From Palaemon carinicauda (Eukaryota; Arthropoda; Malacostraca; Decapoda; Palaemonidae), in contig NC_090735.1 of the NCBI RefSeq assembly GCF_036898095.1, forward strand, positions 3,567,978 through 3,631,977: a stretch of DNA of 64,000 nt, in the 5' to 3' direction. The position numbers and the translations under genes are program-made. The notes below the pieces were generated by a model. That model was not told where the DNA came from and did not search any database. It saw nothing but the letters and a program-made list of their open reading frames with translations. Below are positions 33,004 to 43,143 of the stretch, piece by piece (position 1 is the first letter of the stretch; each line of letters opens with the position of its first letter).

Positions 33004-33430
33004 ATCAATTATTTTAATGAACTTCTTCCAATTCTCTAATGAATGTTTTTATTCCAGGTAAATACACATTTTTGCTCTCCAGCATCGACACTTGGTGTTG
33101 GTATGTCACCTAGAAATGAGCACCCAAGTGATGAGCCAGAGAACGGTTAGAGGTATTTACTAGAAAATTATCTATCTTTTATTTAATATTTTCAGACTGC
33201 TTGATTTTCTATTACATCTGCAAATTTATCCATTTTTTTTTTTTTTTTTTGAATCATAGTACCTTTTACTATGTTGGCCCCTATTAATTTCTCATCACTT
33301 ATTAACATAGCACCCTCATTTCTTTTTCATAATAGACCTGCTTTTGTTAACAACATTCACTTCTTTTTTATTTGCTATATCATTTTATTCCATGATGTAT
33401 GTCACTGAAGTAGTATGTTATACTCTCCAA
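33004..33430. other. AT-rich unique stretch, nothing recognised
   Basis: Contains a T run at 33234-33250. No gene or family match. Confidence 0.4.
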
Positions 33431-33627
33431 CTATACTCAATTTTTTTAAATAAGGCGCATTTGCACTGACTTGCATCGGTGGCCTTTTAGCTCGGAAAAG
33501 TTTCCTGGTCTCTGATTGGTTAGAATGATCTTGTCCAACCAATCAGCGATCAGGAAACTTTTCCGAGCTAAAAGGGCACCCCTGCGAGTCGGTGCAAATC
33601 TGCCTCACTAAAAAGAATGGACTATAG
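33431..33627. mobile_element. G fold-back MITE, copy 4
   Basis: CTATACTCAATTTTTTTAAA at the left and GAATGGACTATAG at the right, with complementary arms and apex TGATTGGTTAG / CCAACCAATCAGC. Confidence 0.87.
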
Positions 33628-33721
33628 TTATTGATCTTTTGGCTTTGTTTCAAAAGACCATTGTTTGACCTCAGTCAAGGTAGGCTCTATTACAGAGCTA
33701 GAAAACATTCCTGCAAATGAA

Positions 33722-33727
33722 CTTATT

Positions 33728-33819
<92 letters not shown>

Positions 33820-33856
33820 TTGCCAAGCTACAACCCTAGTTGGAAAAGCAGGATGC

Positions 33857-33857
<1 letters not shown>
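33722..33857 (-). mobile_element. SINE-A/LINE-J minimal 3' end
   Basis: A TTA tail of about 97 bp plus about 40 bp of body ending AAAAGCAGGATGCTA. It runs straight into the tail of the next copy. Confidence 0.83.
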
Positions 33858-33907
<50 letters not shown>

Positions 33908-34157
33908 TTGCCAAGCTACTACCCTAGTTGGAAAAGCAGAGTGCTATAAGCCCAGGGGCCCCAACAGGGAAAATAGCCCAGTGAGGAAAGGAAAGAAGTA
34001 AAAATAAAATATTTTGAGAAGAGTAACAACATTAAAATAAATATTTCCTATATAGAATATAAAAACTAACAAAACAAGAGAAAGAGAAATCAGATAGAAT
34101 AGTGTGCCTGAGTGTACCCTCAAGCAAGAGAACTCTAACCAAAGATAGTGGAAGACT
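33858..34157 (-). mobile_element. SINE-A copy, 5'-truncated
   Basis: A TTA tail, then TTGCCAAGCTACTACCCTAG and a body to AACCAAAGATAGTGGAAGAC. It lies head-to-tail with the preceding minimal copy. Confidence 0.87.
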
Positions 34158-34228
34158 ATCTGCATTGTATTTACACGTGATTTAATATCCCAGCTCACTC
34201 ATGTATAGAAAATATTGTTTATGCTCGC

Positions 34229-34559
34229 AACTCTTCTAGGAGAAGGACACTCCAAAATCAAACCATTGTGCTTTAGATTTGGGTAGTGCCATAGCCTCTG
34301 CACCATGGCCTTCCACCGTCTTGGGTTAAAGTTCTCTTGCTTGAAGGTACACTCGGGCACACTGTTCAGTCTTATTTCTCTTCCTCTTGTTTTGTTGAAG
34401 TTTTTATAGTTTATATGGGAAATATTTATTTAAATATTGTTATTGTTTTTAAAATATCTTATTTTTTCCTTGTTTCCTTTCCTCACTGGCCTAATTTCCC
34501 CGTTGGAGCCCTTGGGCTTATAGCATCCTGCTTTTCCAACTAGGGTTGTGGCTTAGCAA

Positions 34560-34628
<69 letters not shown>

Positions 34629-34629
34629 G
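34229..34629 (+). mobile_element. SINE-A copy, 5'-truncated
   Basis: CTCTTCTAGGAGAAGGACAC to CTAGGGTTGTGGCTTAGC and a 67-bp TAA tail. It is inverted relative to the copy 70 bp upstream. Confidence 0.88.
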
Positions 34630-34798
34630 AATTCTTGTGTAAGAGACGGTCATAAAACTATTTTACCGTAAGCATACCTTCTCTGTCATTTTGCGTAATA
34701 AATGAATAATGAATTACAGTAGGAGAAAAAGTAAGATTGAAATGAAAAGCTGAATCAATTTACTATACAATCCATAAATAGAATATATAGGTTGTGTT

Positions 34799-35243
34799 AG
34801 AAAATAACTGAGCCATCGTAGTGTTATTGAACCATAAGTTTCGTCTGTGTTACACTACTTAAAATAGAAGTTATTCATATAGAAATGTTCGTATTTTTGC
34901 ATGTTAAAACCATCCAATGTACTGTACTTTCAAATGGTATATGAAACATGACAATTACAATGAGAAAAATGGGGGGATAAAATGAAAGCGGAAAACATGA
35001 TATGCTTTCACAGGATAAAAAAAATAGAAAATAACTGAGCCATCGTAGAGCGTTATTGAACAATTAAGTTTTCGGACAAGAGCCCGTGTCATGCTACAGG
35101 CATTGCAATCTTAACCAACTAACCAACCGTCTTTGTTACTCTACTTATAATAGAAGTTATTCATATAGAAATGTTCATATTTTCACATGTTAAAACCAAC
35201 CAATGTACTCTACTTTCAAATGGTATATGTAACAATTACAATT
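34799..35243. repeat. 225-bp tandem duplication
   Basis: AGAAAATAACTGAGCCATCG begins both halves (near 34799 and 35028), and AGAAGTTATTCATATAGAAA and ACTTTCAAATGGTATATG recur in each. The second half carries about 50 extra bp (CGGACAAGAGCCCGTGTC and following). Confidence 0.85.
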
Positions 35244-35354
35244 ATTTGTAAACACACAGTCTGACATGTAATCAATCATTGTACTGTATGCGTAAAATTA
35301 CGCGTAAGAACAGGCATGAATCGATTTTGCGATGGGCATCTCTACACTGATGAC

Positions 35355-35558
35355 CAGAGTTACCAGGTTTTCTAGGTGAGAAAAGGCCAACTTCTAATGA
35401 ACAGAGGCTTTAAAAGGCCAAACCATTAGTAGAAAAAGAGCCAATATATAGTATTTAAGACCCACCTTTTTTCATATTACTAAAGGCCAACCAATTTTTA
35501 AAAAAGGCCAAATCTGAGTTGTTTTGGGCCTGAAAAAAAGGCCAAACTGGCAACCCTG
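35355..35558. mobile_element. H element (MITE-like)
   Basis: Imperfect inverted ends CAGAGTTACCAGGTTTTC and its near-complement AAACTGGCAACCCTG. Inside, the motif AAAGGCCAA recurs about five times. It abuts the tyrosine-recombinase relic. No target duplication is clear. Confidence 0.55.
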
Positions 35559-35559
35559 C

Positions 35560-35700
35560 AGACTGTCAGACTTTGAGCGTCTTTGCTCATATACTGGATG
35601 GAAATCATCCAGAGTGTTCTACAAACACTACGCTAAGCAAGTCCATGAACTGAAGCATTATGTGGTGGCGGCAGGCAGTGTATTAAAACCTGTCGTCTAG
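35560..35700 (+). pseudogene. C-terminal fragment of a tyrosine recombinase (DIRS/Crypton-like)
   Basis: 46 codons read YTGWKSSRVFYKHYAKQ and then VVAAGSVLKPVV before TAG at 35698-35700. Tyrosine recombinases of retroelements end with a W-x-S-x-x-x-F-x-x-H-Y block in which the Tyr is the nucleophile, followed by a short tail, so this looks like the last 46 residues of such an enzyme. The upstream catalytic R...HxxR part is missing because the H element lies there. The family assignment is from memory. Confidence 0.45.
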
Positions 35701-36049
35701 TGCTGCGATGAACAGTTAATTGATTGGGACTATCAATTAGGGTGAAAAGGCGTTGACACTTCCAGTGCGGTACCCTTCAAGTGAGTGTCACCATGGTGAC
35801 ACTAAGACTTCTAAATCTCAGGTGTGGAAATACGGGTTTAGTAACTATAAGTACATAAGGTCCTCAACTTACAAACTTAAATTGGTTCCAGGAAGATGTT
35901 TGTAAATTGAATTGTTTGTAAGCCAAAATTTGGTTAAATTTTGGCCTAGGGTAGGCCTAACCTGAATACCAAGTATATGATTTCCAGCTGCAAAAGTCAA
36001 TAGATTGTTGGGTTGCATATGAAATCGATATCAGGTTAAGTTGAAGACC
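35701..36049. other. Non-coding stretch, possible dispersed repeat
   Basis: ACTTACAAACTTAAATTGGT, GTTTGTAAATTGAATTG and GTTTGTAAGCCAAAATTTGG form related runs of a type I recall from arthropod dispersed repeats. Nothing else is recognised. Confidence 0.35.
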
Positions 36050-36625
36050 AAAGAATGTTGTTGGATCACCATAAGGTTATGCAAGACGATCAAATTCCTG
36101 TACAAAACAGGTTTGACCTGTCACTAATGACATCACAGAAGATATGGAAGATCTTAGTGGAGATTGCTGATCTTGAAACCTCAAAATCAAGATCTACGAG
36201 GAAAAATACATTTACTCTCAAGTACAACTCAAAAAAAAAAAAAAAAAAAAAATAAATAATAATAATGACTCCTCTGACATAAATTTACAGGAAAGTTCAT
36301 TGCTGTGGAAATTGAAGTACCCATACTACTTTGACTCCAGAATTTCTGGAAAATATTTCTGGAAAATGAGTACTTAATTATGTACCAAGTGCCTCATAGG
36401 AGCGCATACAGTTACGTGAATGGATGACGCCAAAGTGTGTCATCGGATTACCAGAGGGTTGAACAAGAATACCAGATTGGAGAACAGTTTCGATATACAG
36501 TACTTGCCACTAATGACACCACCAAAGATACAGCAGATAATGGAGATGGTTGATCTTGAACACCCAACATTATGTGTAAGAAAAAAATGTATTTGAAAGT
36601 GCAACTCCTCCAAGATAAAAAAAAA
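36050..36625 (+). pseudogene. Two diverged copies of an unidentified ORF fragment
   Basis: The first copy (about 36080-36235) reads NRFDLSLMTSQKIWKILVEI, ending in a Lys-rich tail and an A run. The second (about 36455-36625) reads NSFDIQYLPLMTPPKIQQIM, then MVDLEHPTL and also an A run. Shared positions (FD, LMT, KI, DLE) suggest homology. The A runs suggest retro-copied transcripts. The identity is unknown. Confidence 0.35.
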
Positions 36626-36636
36626 AGTAAATACCC

Positions 36637-37159
36637 GTTGAGATACTACTGCTAGAGAGTTATTGGTTCCTCTGACTAGCCACATATTACTTCATGGGAT
36701 CCCTCTCTGGCTACGGCTCATTTTTCCTTTGCCTACACATTCACCCAATAGTCTGGTCTATTCTTTGTACGTTCTTCTCTGTCCTCATACACCTGGCAAC
36801 ACTAAGATAACCAAACATTCTTCTTCACTGAAGGGGATAACTATTGCTCTGTAATACTTCCTTGGCTACTTTCCACTCAAGATAGAAGAGACTCTTTAGG
36901 TATGGTAAGCAGTTCTTCTAGGAGAAGGACACCAAAATCAAACCACTGTGCTCTAGTCTTGCATAATGCCATACCCTCTGTACCATGGTTTATCACTTTC
37001 TTGGGTTCGAGTTCTTTTGCTTGAGGGTTCACTCAGGGACTCTATTCTATGTTTCCTCAATTCCTTTCCACACTGGGCCATTTTCCTTGTTAGGGCCATT
37101 GTGGTTTTAGCATCCTGCTTTTCAAACTATGGTTGTAGCTTAGCTAATAATAATAGTAA
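36637..37159 (+). mobile_element. SINE-A copy, nearly full at the 5' end, internally deleted
   Basis: CGTTGAGATACTACTGCTAG, CTACGGCTCATTTTTCC, AGGAGAAGGACACC and ACTCAGGGACTCTATTC. It then skips about 130 bp to CAATTCCTTTCCACACTGGG and ends ATGGTTGTAGCTTAGC with a short TAA tail. It keeps GGGTTCGAGTTC near 37003, close to a Pol III B box. Confidence 0.85.
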
Positions 37160-37720
37160 AACCCAAAGATTTTGTCTAGAGTTGATTTATTGGAAGATTT
37201 TGTTAAAAGTATCCAATTCAGTTGCGTTGGAACTAGAAATATTTCTTCAACGCCTAGCTTCTGAATCTGAACCTAGCTTCATAACTAATCAAGCTATGAA
37301 GCTTATGGTAAAGGTTGATGTCTATAAGAATCCATATGACACTCTAGTAGTTGAAGGAAACCTAACAAACATGGTACCCTTTGAAGAAATAAATTTATTT
37401 CCAGGTATAGTCATAACTGGTATATCAAAAATACAGCAACAGAAAATAGAACGGCCCACAAAATATTGAAAACATGAGCAGCGTTAATCATTTGGATGCA
37501 TGCCACTTTTTTTTTTTTTTTTAGATCCATTAAAAGAGAGAAGCAATTGCATTGAATTTTGATGCTTTGGATTATATCTACTACAATAAAAGATTTACTC
37601 AAGCAGCTTGGATTTGCATTATCACATTATAATTCAGTGGGTCATAGTAAATTTAATATAAAATTTTTTATGATAAGAAATCTATCCCTTTCTTGCAAAG
37701 GCCTATATATTAGTTTTCTA
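37160..37720 (+). pseudogene. Unidentified relic ORF family, copy 1
   Basis: An open frame continues from the SINE-A to 37469 and includes SESEPSFITNQAMKLMVKVD and YKNPYDTLVVEGNLTNMVPF, then EEINLFPG. A related decayed copy lies at 46257-46600. A second part at 37567-37720 (ISTTIKDLLKQLGFALSHYN) has a relative at 39948-40060. Function and family are unknown. Confidence 0.4.
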
Positions 37721-37798
37721 ATTCTGTACCAAACATCTACTTGTAAATGTATGAAAACATGCATAGTAATACCAATACTTAAGCTTGGAATAGATTTT

Positions 37799-37998
37799 GT
37801 AGTAAATTTTTTTTTTTTTATTAGCGAGGCAGATTTGCACCGACTCGCAGCGGTGCCAAAGCTCAGGAAAGTTTCCTGATTGCTGATTGGTTGGACAAGA
37901 TAATTGTAACCAATCAGCGATCAGGAAACTTTAACCAGCTAAAAGGGCACCGCTGCGAGTCGGTATAAATCTGCCTCGCTAAAAGAAATGGACTGTAG
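37799..37998. mobile_element. G fold-back MITE, copy 5
   Basis: A T-rich left end, GCACCGACTCGCAGCGGTGC, apex TGATTGGTTGG / AACCAATCAGCG, and right end AAATGGACTGTAG. The arms carry a small deletion (GCCAAAGCTCAGG). Confidence 0.87.
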
Positions 37999-38236
37999 GA
38001 TTATTATATCATGATGGTTTTTGGGGGCGGCTTACTACTGTGCTTTATTTTATTAGAAATTTTACAGCTGGAAAAACTTTTCAAATAACATTTTATTCGG
38101 AATTTTAAAACCTTGACTGAGTGTACCCCAAGGTAGTGCCTTTAAATGGGTCTCTTTCTCTATTGACAATTAATTGTATAGTTACTGAAATACCACAAAG
38201 AGTGTAAAGTAGTCTTTTTGTAGACAACTTAGTAAT

Positions 38237-38894
38237 ATTATTATTATTATTACTAGCTAAGCTACAACCCTAGTTGGAAAAGCAGGATGCTAGAAGTTCA
38301 GGGGCTCCAACAGGGAAAATAGCCTAGTGAGGAAAGGAAAAAAAGGAAAAATAAAATATTTTAAAAAGGTAACAACTCTAAAATAAATGTCTCCTATATA
38401 AACTATATAAACTTTAACAATACAACAGGAAGAGAAATTAGATAGAATAGTGTGCCTGGGTGTACCCTCAAGCAAGAGAACTCTAACCCAAGACAGTGGA
38501 AGACCATGGTACAGAGGCTATGGCACTACCCAAGACTAGAGAACATTGGTTTGATTTTGGAGTGTCGTTCTCCTAGAAGAGCTGCTAACCATAGCTAAAG
38601 AGTCTCTTCTACCCTCACCCAGAGGAAAGTGGCCACTGAACAATTACAATGCAGTACTTAACCCCTTGGGAGAAGAACTGTTTGGTAGTCTGAGTGTTGT
38701 CAGGTGTATGAGGACAGAGGAGAATATGTAAAGAATAGGCCAGATTATTCGGTGTATGTGTAGGAAATGATAGAATGAACCGTAACCAGAGAGAAGGATC
38801 CAATGTAGTACTGTCTGTCCAGTCAAAAGATCCCGTAACTCTAGTGGTAGTATCTCAACGGGTGGCTGGTGCCCTGGCCAACCTACTACCTACT
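38237..38894 (-). mobile_element. SINE-A copy, nearly full length
   Basis: From a short TTA tail and GCTAAGCTACAACCCTAGTT through ACAGTGTGCC-like, AGGAAAGTGGCCACTGAAC and CGTAACCAGAGAGAAGGATC to the 5' terminus CAACGGGTGGCTGGTGCCCT. About 650 bp. It is the reference copy for the family here. Confidence 0.93.
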
Positions 38895-39167
38895 CTTTGA
38901 ACAAACTTCACTGTTTACAAAGCATCCTAAATAACTCCCACTCTAAAAATCTAATTTTGGACTGCATCCATTGGTTTCAGATTTTCTGCAGAAAAAAAAC
39001 CCCAAAGAAATAATGTTTTACAAAAATAGCAGATTGAAGAAAAACCAAGTTACAAATCTTCCATTGGGGAACATTCAAATCCAATCCCGAGATAAGGCAA
39101 AATATTTGCGACTGATAATCAATATTCACCTCAATTGGAAAGCACATGTATCTTACATCCAATCTAA

Positions 39168-39495
39168 GGGTTGCTGTGGCCTGATTGGTAATGCCTCTGC
39201 CTGGTGTTTGCCAGTCGGGGGTTGGAGTCCCGCTCAGACTCGTTAGTGCCATTAGTGTCTGCAACCTTACCATCCTTGTGAGCTAAAGTTGGGGGCTTCG
39301 GGGAAGCCTATAGGTCTATCTGCTGAGTCATCAGCAGCCACTGCCTGGCCCTCCCTGGTCCTAGCTTGGGTGGAGAGGAGGCTTGGGCGCTGATCAAATA
39401 ATATATGGTCAGTCTCTAGGGCATTGTCCTGATTGCTAGGGCAATGTCACTGTCCCTTGCCTCTGCCATTCATGAGCGACCTTTAAACCTTTAAA
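39168..39495 (+). mobile_element. SINE-B copy, full length, nested in LINE-K
   Basis: The head GGGTTGCTGTGGCCTGATTG and a B-box region GGGGGTTGGAGTCCCGC carrying one change (TTGGAG for TTCGAG). It ends GCGACCTTTAAACCTTTAAA. LINE-K coding resumes at NARNL right after it. Confidence 0.94.
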
Positions 39496-39599
39496 TGTAA
39501 TAATGCTCGTAACCTAATTGTGAAGTTTTATACAGTATGGGATACAAAGAGATCAAGTTTACTGATGACCTATAAAAGCATTAGTCTTGTCAAGAACAG

Positions 39600-39615
39600 A
39601 TTATTATTATTATTG

Positions 39616-39656
<41 letters not shown>

Positions 39657-39945
39657 TTCTAAACTACATCCTTAGTTGGAAAAGCAGGATGCTAAAAGCC
39701 CAAGGGCTCCACAGGGAAAAATAGCCCAGTGAGGAAAGGAAACAAGGAAATAAACAAACTGCCAGGGAGGTATTTAACAATTGAAATAGAATATTTTAAG
39801 AACGGTAACACTATTAAAATGAAAAATAAATAGATAAACTAAAAGAGAAGTATTTAATAATTAAAAGGAAATGTTTTAAGTACTGTGACAATATTAAAAT
39901 AAAAAAAAAGCAAGAGTAAGAGAAATAAGAGAACCATCTACTACA
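39600..39945 (-). mobile_element. SINE-A/LINE-J copy with internal duplication
   Basis: A TTA tail, CTAAACTACATCCTTAGTTG and a body to AGAGTAAGAGAAATAAGAG. The stretch AGAAGTATTTAATAATT... resembles the preceding GGGAGGTATTTAACAATTG..., suggesting a local duplication of about 80 bp. Confidence 0.8.
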
Positions 39946-40062
39946 ACTAAAGATTTGCCCAAGAGTCGCTGGAATTTTCATTATCAAACTGTAGTTCAAT
40001 GACCTCTGGGAAATGATAAGAAATCTAGCTCTGATGGCAAAGGCCTAACTATAAAAGTTTTA
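39946..40062 (+). pseudogene. Unidentified relic family, second copy of its later part
   Basis: ATCTACTACAACTAAAGATT, ATGATAAGAAATCTA and GCAAAGGCCTA match 37567-37700 in order. It is not coding now. Confidence 0.4.
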
Positions 40063-40068
40063 CTATCG

Positions 40069-40358
40069 TTCAGACTGGTGAACGCCAGGCTGGGGTTTTG
40101 AGTCCCTTTAGTTCCTTTGGTCGCTGCAACCTCACCATCCTTGTGAGCTAAGGATTGGGGTTTTAGGGGAGCCTATAGGTCTATCTGCTGAGTCATCAGC
40201 TGCGATTATCTGGATCTCCTTGGTCCTAGTTTGGATGGAGAGGGGCTTGGGCACTGATCATATGTATATCTGCTGTCTCTAGGGCATTGTCCTGCTTGAT
40301 AGAGTAATGTTACTGTCCCTTGCCTCTGCTATTCATGAGTGGCCTTTAAACCTTTAAG
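40069..40358 (+). mobile_element. SINE-B copy, 5'-truncated
   Basis: Starts at CAGACTGGTGAACGCCAGGC, with a diverged B box GGGGTTTTGAGTCCC. The body follows the family to GTGGCCTTTAAACCTTTAAG. Confidence 0.85.
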
Positions 40359-40466
40359 AAGCATACAGTAGGTTTAATGGGTAAAATTTCAATTTCTCTT
40401 CATAAGAGATTTTTATTTCTAACTTTTTCTCTTGATCACAGATTTAATATGTAGCCTAACTACCTT

Positions 40467-40606
40467 CCTCCTTTCCTCACTGGGCTATTTTTCCCTATTG
40501 GAGCCCTTTGGCTTATAGCATTTTGCTTTTCAAACTAGGGTTGTAGCTTGGCTAGTAATAATAATAATAGTAATAATAATAATAATAATCATAATAGTAA
40601 TAATAA
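40467..40606 (+). mobile_element. SINE-A/LINE-J 3' end
   Basis: CCTCCTTTCCTCACTGGGCT to CTAGGGTTGTAGCTTGGC and an imperfect TAA tail. Confidence 0.83.
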
Positions 40607-41056
40607 GGAGGGTAGAAGACTCTTTAACTATGGTAAGCAGCTCTTCTGGGAGAAGGAGACTCCCAAATCAAACCATCGTTCTCTCGTCTTGGGTAGTGCC
40701 GTAGCCTCTCTGGGAATAGAGTTCTCTTGCTTGAGGGTACACTCGTGCACGCTGTTCTATCCCATTTCTCTTTCTCTGTTTTTTTTTTTTTTTAAGTTTT
40801 TATAGTTTATATACGAAAGATTTTATTTGATGTTACTGTTCTTGAAATATTTTATTTTTATTGTTTATTACTTCTCTTGTGATTTGTTTCCTTTCCTCAC
40901 TGGGCTATTTTTCCCCTGTTGAAGTTCTTGTGCTTATAGCATCTTGCTTTTCCAACTAGGGTTGTAGTAGCTTAGCTTGTAATAATAATAATAATAATAA
41001 TGATGATGATAATTACAATAATAATAATAATAAACATCATCATCATCATCATCAAT
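40607..41056 (+). mobile_element. SINE-A copy, 5'-truncated
   Basis: GGGTAGAAGACTCTTTAACT to GGGTTGTAGTAGCTTAGC, then a mixed TAA/TGA/ATC tail. About 35 bp is missing between GTAGCCTCT and AGAGTTCTC. Confidence 0.85.
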
Positions 41057-41316
41057 TATTCCTCCTGAATTTAAGTGTAGTTTGACTCATTGGATAGTTA
41101 ATATCATCTCTTTTGATGATAATAAACATCATTCACGTACCTTAGACATATTTTATGCCATTCTCAATCCTCCAAACCTGTTATTTTTATCAGAGTATGA
41201 ATATGGCTGTGACCAGTGCCCCGTTTTTTCCATGCAACCACCCAATGTTATTAGTTTCACTTTCTTTGGTATCTCCACAGACATTTTAGGAGATCTTGTT
41301 AACCGAGGAACTCGTC

Positions 41317-41757
41317 GAGTTTATTTTCTCAATAGTATTTCAAAAGTTACTGTATGGACATGAGTCGTGGTATGATATTGAAACAATATCCATTAGATTT
41401 TGTAGATTTGAGAACAAAACCCTCAGAAGAATATTGGGAGTTAAATGGCAGAACAGGATTGGAAATGAAACTGTGATCGAGATTACTCGAGTGCCAAAAA
41501 TGGATGAGATGGTGAGGGGTAGATGGAGATGGTTTGAGCGTGCTCTTTGCACTCTATAAGAGAGATTAGTTCAGCAAAATTTCAACTGGGCTTCACAAGG
41601 CACTAGAAGAGTTGGAAGACCCAGGCTTACATGGCTGAGGACTACAAAGCGTGAAGTGGAAGATGATGAATGGAGGAGCATTGAATTAAAAGCTCAAAAT
41701 AGAGACGACTGGCGAAATCTAACCGAGGCCCTTTGCGTCAATAGGCGTAGGAGATGA
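41317..41757 (+). pseudogene. LINE-R C-terminus (endonuclease/RT LINE), copy 1
   Basis: LLYGHESWYDIE, then TLRRILGVKWQNRIGNETVI, VRGRWRWF, GTRRVGRPRLTWLRTTKREV and, at the end, NRRRR and TGA at 41755-41757. The 3' end runs straight into a short (GAT)n tail. GRPRxTWLRT followed by a W-R block is typical of the region after the RT in several LINE groups. A stop after ERALCTL interrupts the frame. Confidence 0.75.
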
Positions 41758-42007
41758 TGATGATTTCAAATGTTTGAAAAACGTTAGTTGAAATGTTTAC
41801 TTTAGTCGTCCATTATTTGTTAAAAGTCAAAGAATTCCTACGGTCAGCTGAGAAGGATTTTTTGAAATTTTTGATTTAGTAAAAATGTAATTGCTATGTA
41901 TATATCTATAGTTTAAGATAGATATTATAAACATTTCAATTCTTTGGGTATCACCACTACTGACCAACTCCTTTGAGAAACGGCTCAATGTTGGAAACGT
42001 TGCTTAA

Positions 42008-42324
42008 GGACACTCCAAAATCAAACCATTGTTCTCTAGTCTCGGGTAGTGCCATAGCCTCTGTACCATGGTGTTCCACTGTCTTGAGTTAATTCTCTTG
42101 CTTGAGGGTACACTCCGGAACACTATTCTATCGAATTTCTCTTCCTCTTGATTTGTTAAAGTTTTTATAGTTATATAGGAGATATTCATTTTAATGTTAG
42201 TCTTCGTTACTCTTCTTAAAATATTTTATTTTTCCTTGTTCCCCTTCCTCACTGGGCTATTTTCCCTGTTGGGGCCCCTGGGCTTATAACAGCTTGCTTT
42301 TCAAACTAGGGTTGTAGCTTAGCA

Positions 42325-42365
<41 letters not shown>
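42008..42365 (+). mobile_element. SINE-A copy, 5'-truncated
   Basis: GGACACTCCAAAATCAAACC to ACTAGGGTTGTAGCTTAG and a TAA tail. Confidence 0.88.
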
Positions 42366-42366
<1 letters not shown>

Positions 42367-42439
42367 TGCATTATTAGTTATGGATCACCCTAAGGCTCTC
42401 AATATAAAACTGAAGACTTGTTTTCCAAGTGCTTCGATA

Positions 42440-42577
42440 ATGTGGATTTGACAATAAACGAGCAATATGCTGTGTGAAATTCTGAGTGCATTGGGATGCA
42501 CACTGTATAATGAATGAACAGGTCTTGTAGAGAGTAGGGTTCCCCTGCACTATAGGACCAGAAAAGCAGCCCTCAAG
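42440..42577 (-). repeat. E element, inverted copy
   Basis: AATAAACGAGCAATATGCTG, GAGTGCATTGGGATGC, AGAGAGTAGGGTTCCCCTGC and GGACCAGAAAAGCAGCCCTC. Confidence 0.65.
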
Positions 42578-42616
42578 ACTCATTATGGGAGAAGAACATT
42601 TCTGTGCCATGCATGA

Positions 42617-42647
<31 letters not shown>

Positions 42648-43064
42648 AATATTAAATGCTAAGCTACAACCCTAGTTGGAAAAGCAGGATGCTATAAGCC
42701 CAAGGGCTCCAACAGGGAAAATTAGCCCAGTGAGGAAAGGAAACAAGAAAAATAAAATATTCTAAGAACAGTAAAAACATTGAAATAAATATTTCCTATA
42801 TAAACTATAAAAACTTCAACAAAACAAGAGGAAGAGAAACTAGATAGAACAGTGTACCCGAGTGTACCCTCAAGCAAGAGAACTCTAACCCAAGATAGTG
42901 GAAGACCATGTTACAGAGGCTATGGCACTACCCAAAACTAGAGAACAATGGTTTGATTTTGGAGTGTCTTTCTGCTAGAAGAGCTGCTTACCATAGCTAA
43001 AGAGCCTCTTCTACCCTTACGAAGAGGAAAGTAGCCACTGAACAATTACAATGCAGTAGTTAGC
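42617..43064 (-). mobile_element. SINE-A copy, 5'-truncated
   Basis: A TTA tail, AATGCTAAGCTACAACCCTA and a body to GAACAATTACAATGCAGTAG. About 410 bp of body. Confidence 0.9.
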
Positions 43065-43143
43065 TCGAATAACCATCTGTGAAAGGGACTTTGGAAGAAC
43101 ACTTTTTGTAAGCAGACTATCATATCTAACGGTATACAATAAG

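Larger units (their letters stand above)
37999..39599 (+). pseudogene. LINE-K reverse transcriptase relic with two nested SINEs
   Basis: Three blocks of one jockey-type LINE. 37999-38236: HDGFWGRLTTVLYFIRNFTA, then VPQGSAF in a shifted frame and LFVDNLVI, where the catalytic FVDD box reads FVDN. 38895-39167: FWTASIGFRFSAEK, a frameshift, then EIMFYKNSRLKKNQ and HLNWKAHVSYIQSK. 39496-39599: NARNLIVKFYTVWDTKRSSL. A SINE-A (38237-38894) and a SINE-B (39168-39495) separate the blocks, and a G MITE and another SINE-A-type tail bound the remnant. Confidence 0.75.

Noticed and set aside
36966..37160. N-terminal part of the 167-codon ORF
   Set aside because: This part is SINE-A sequence read through; only the later part is protein-like.
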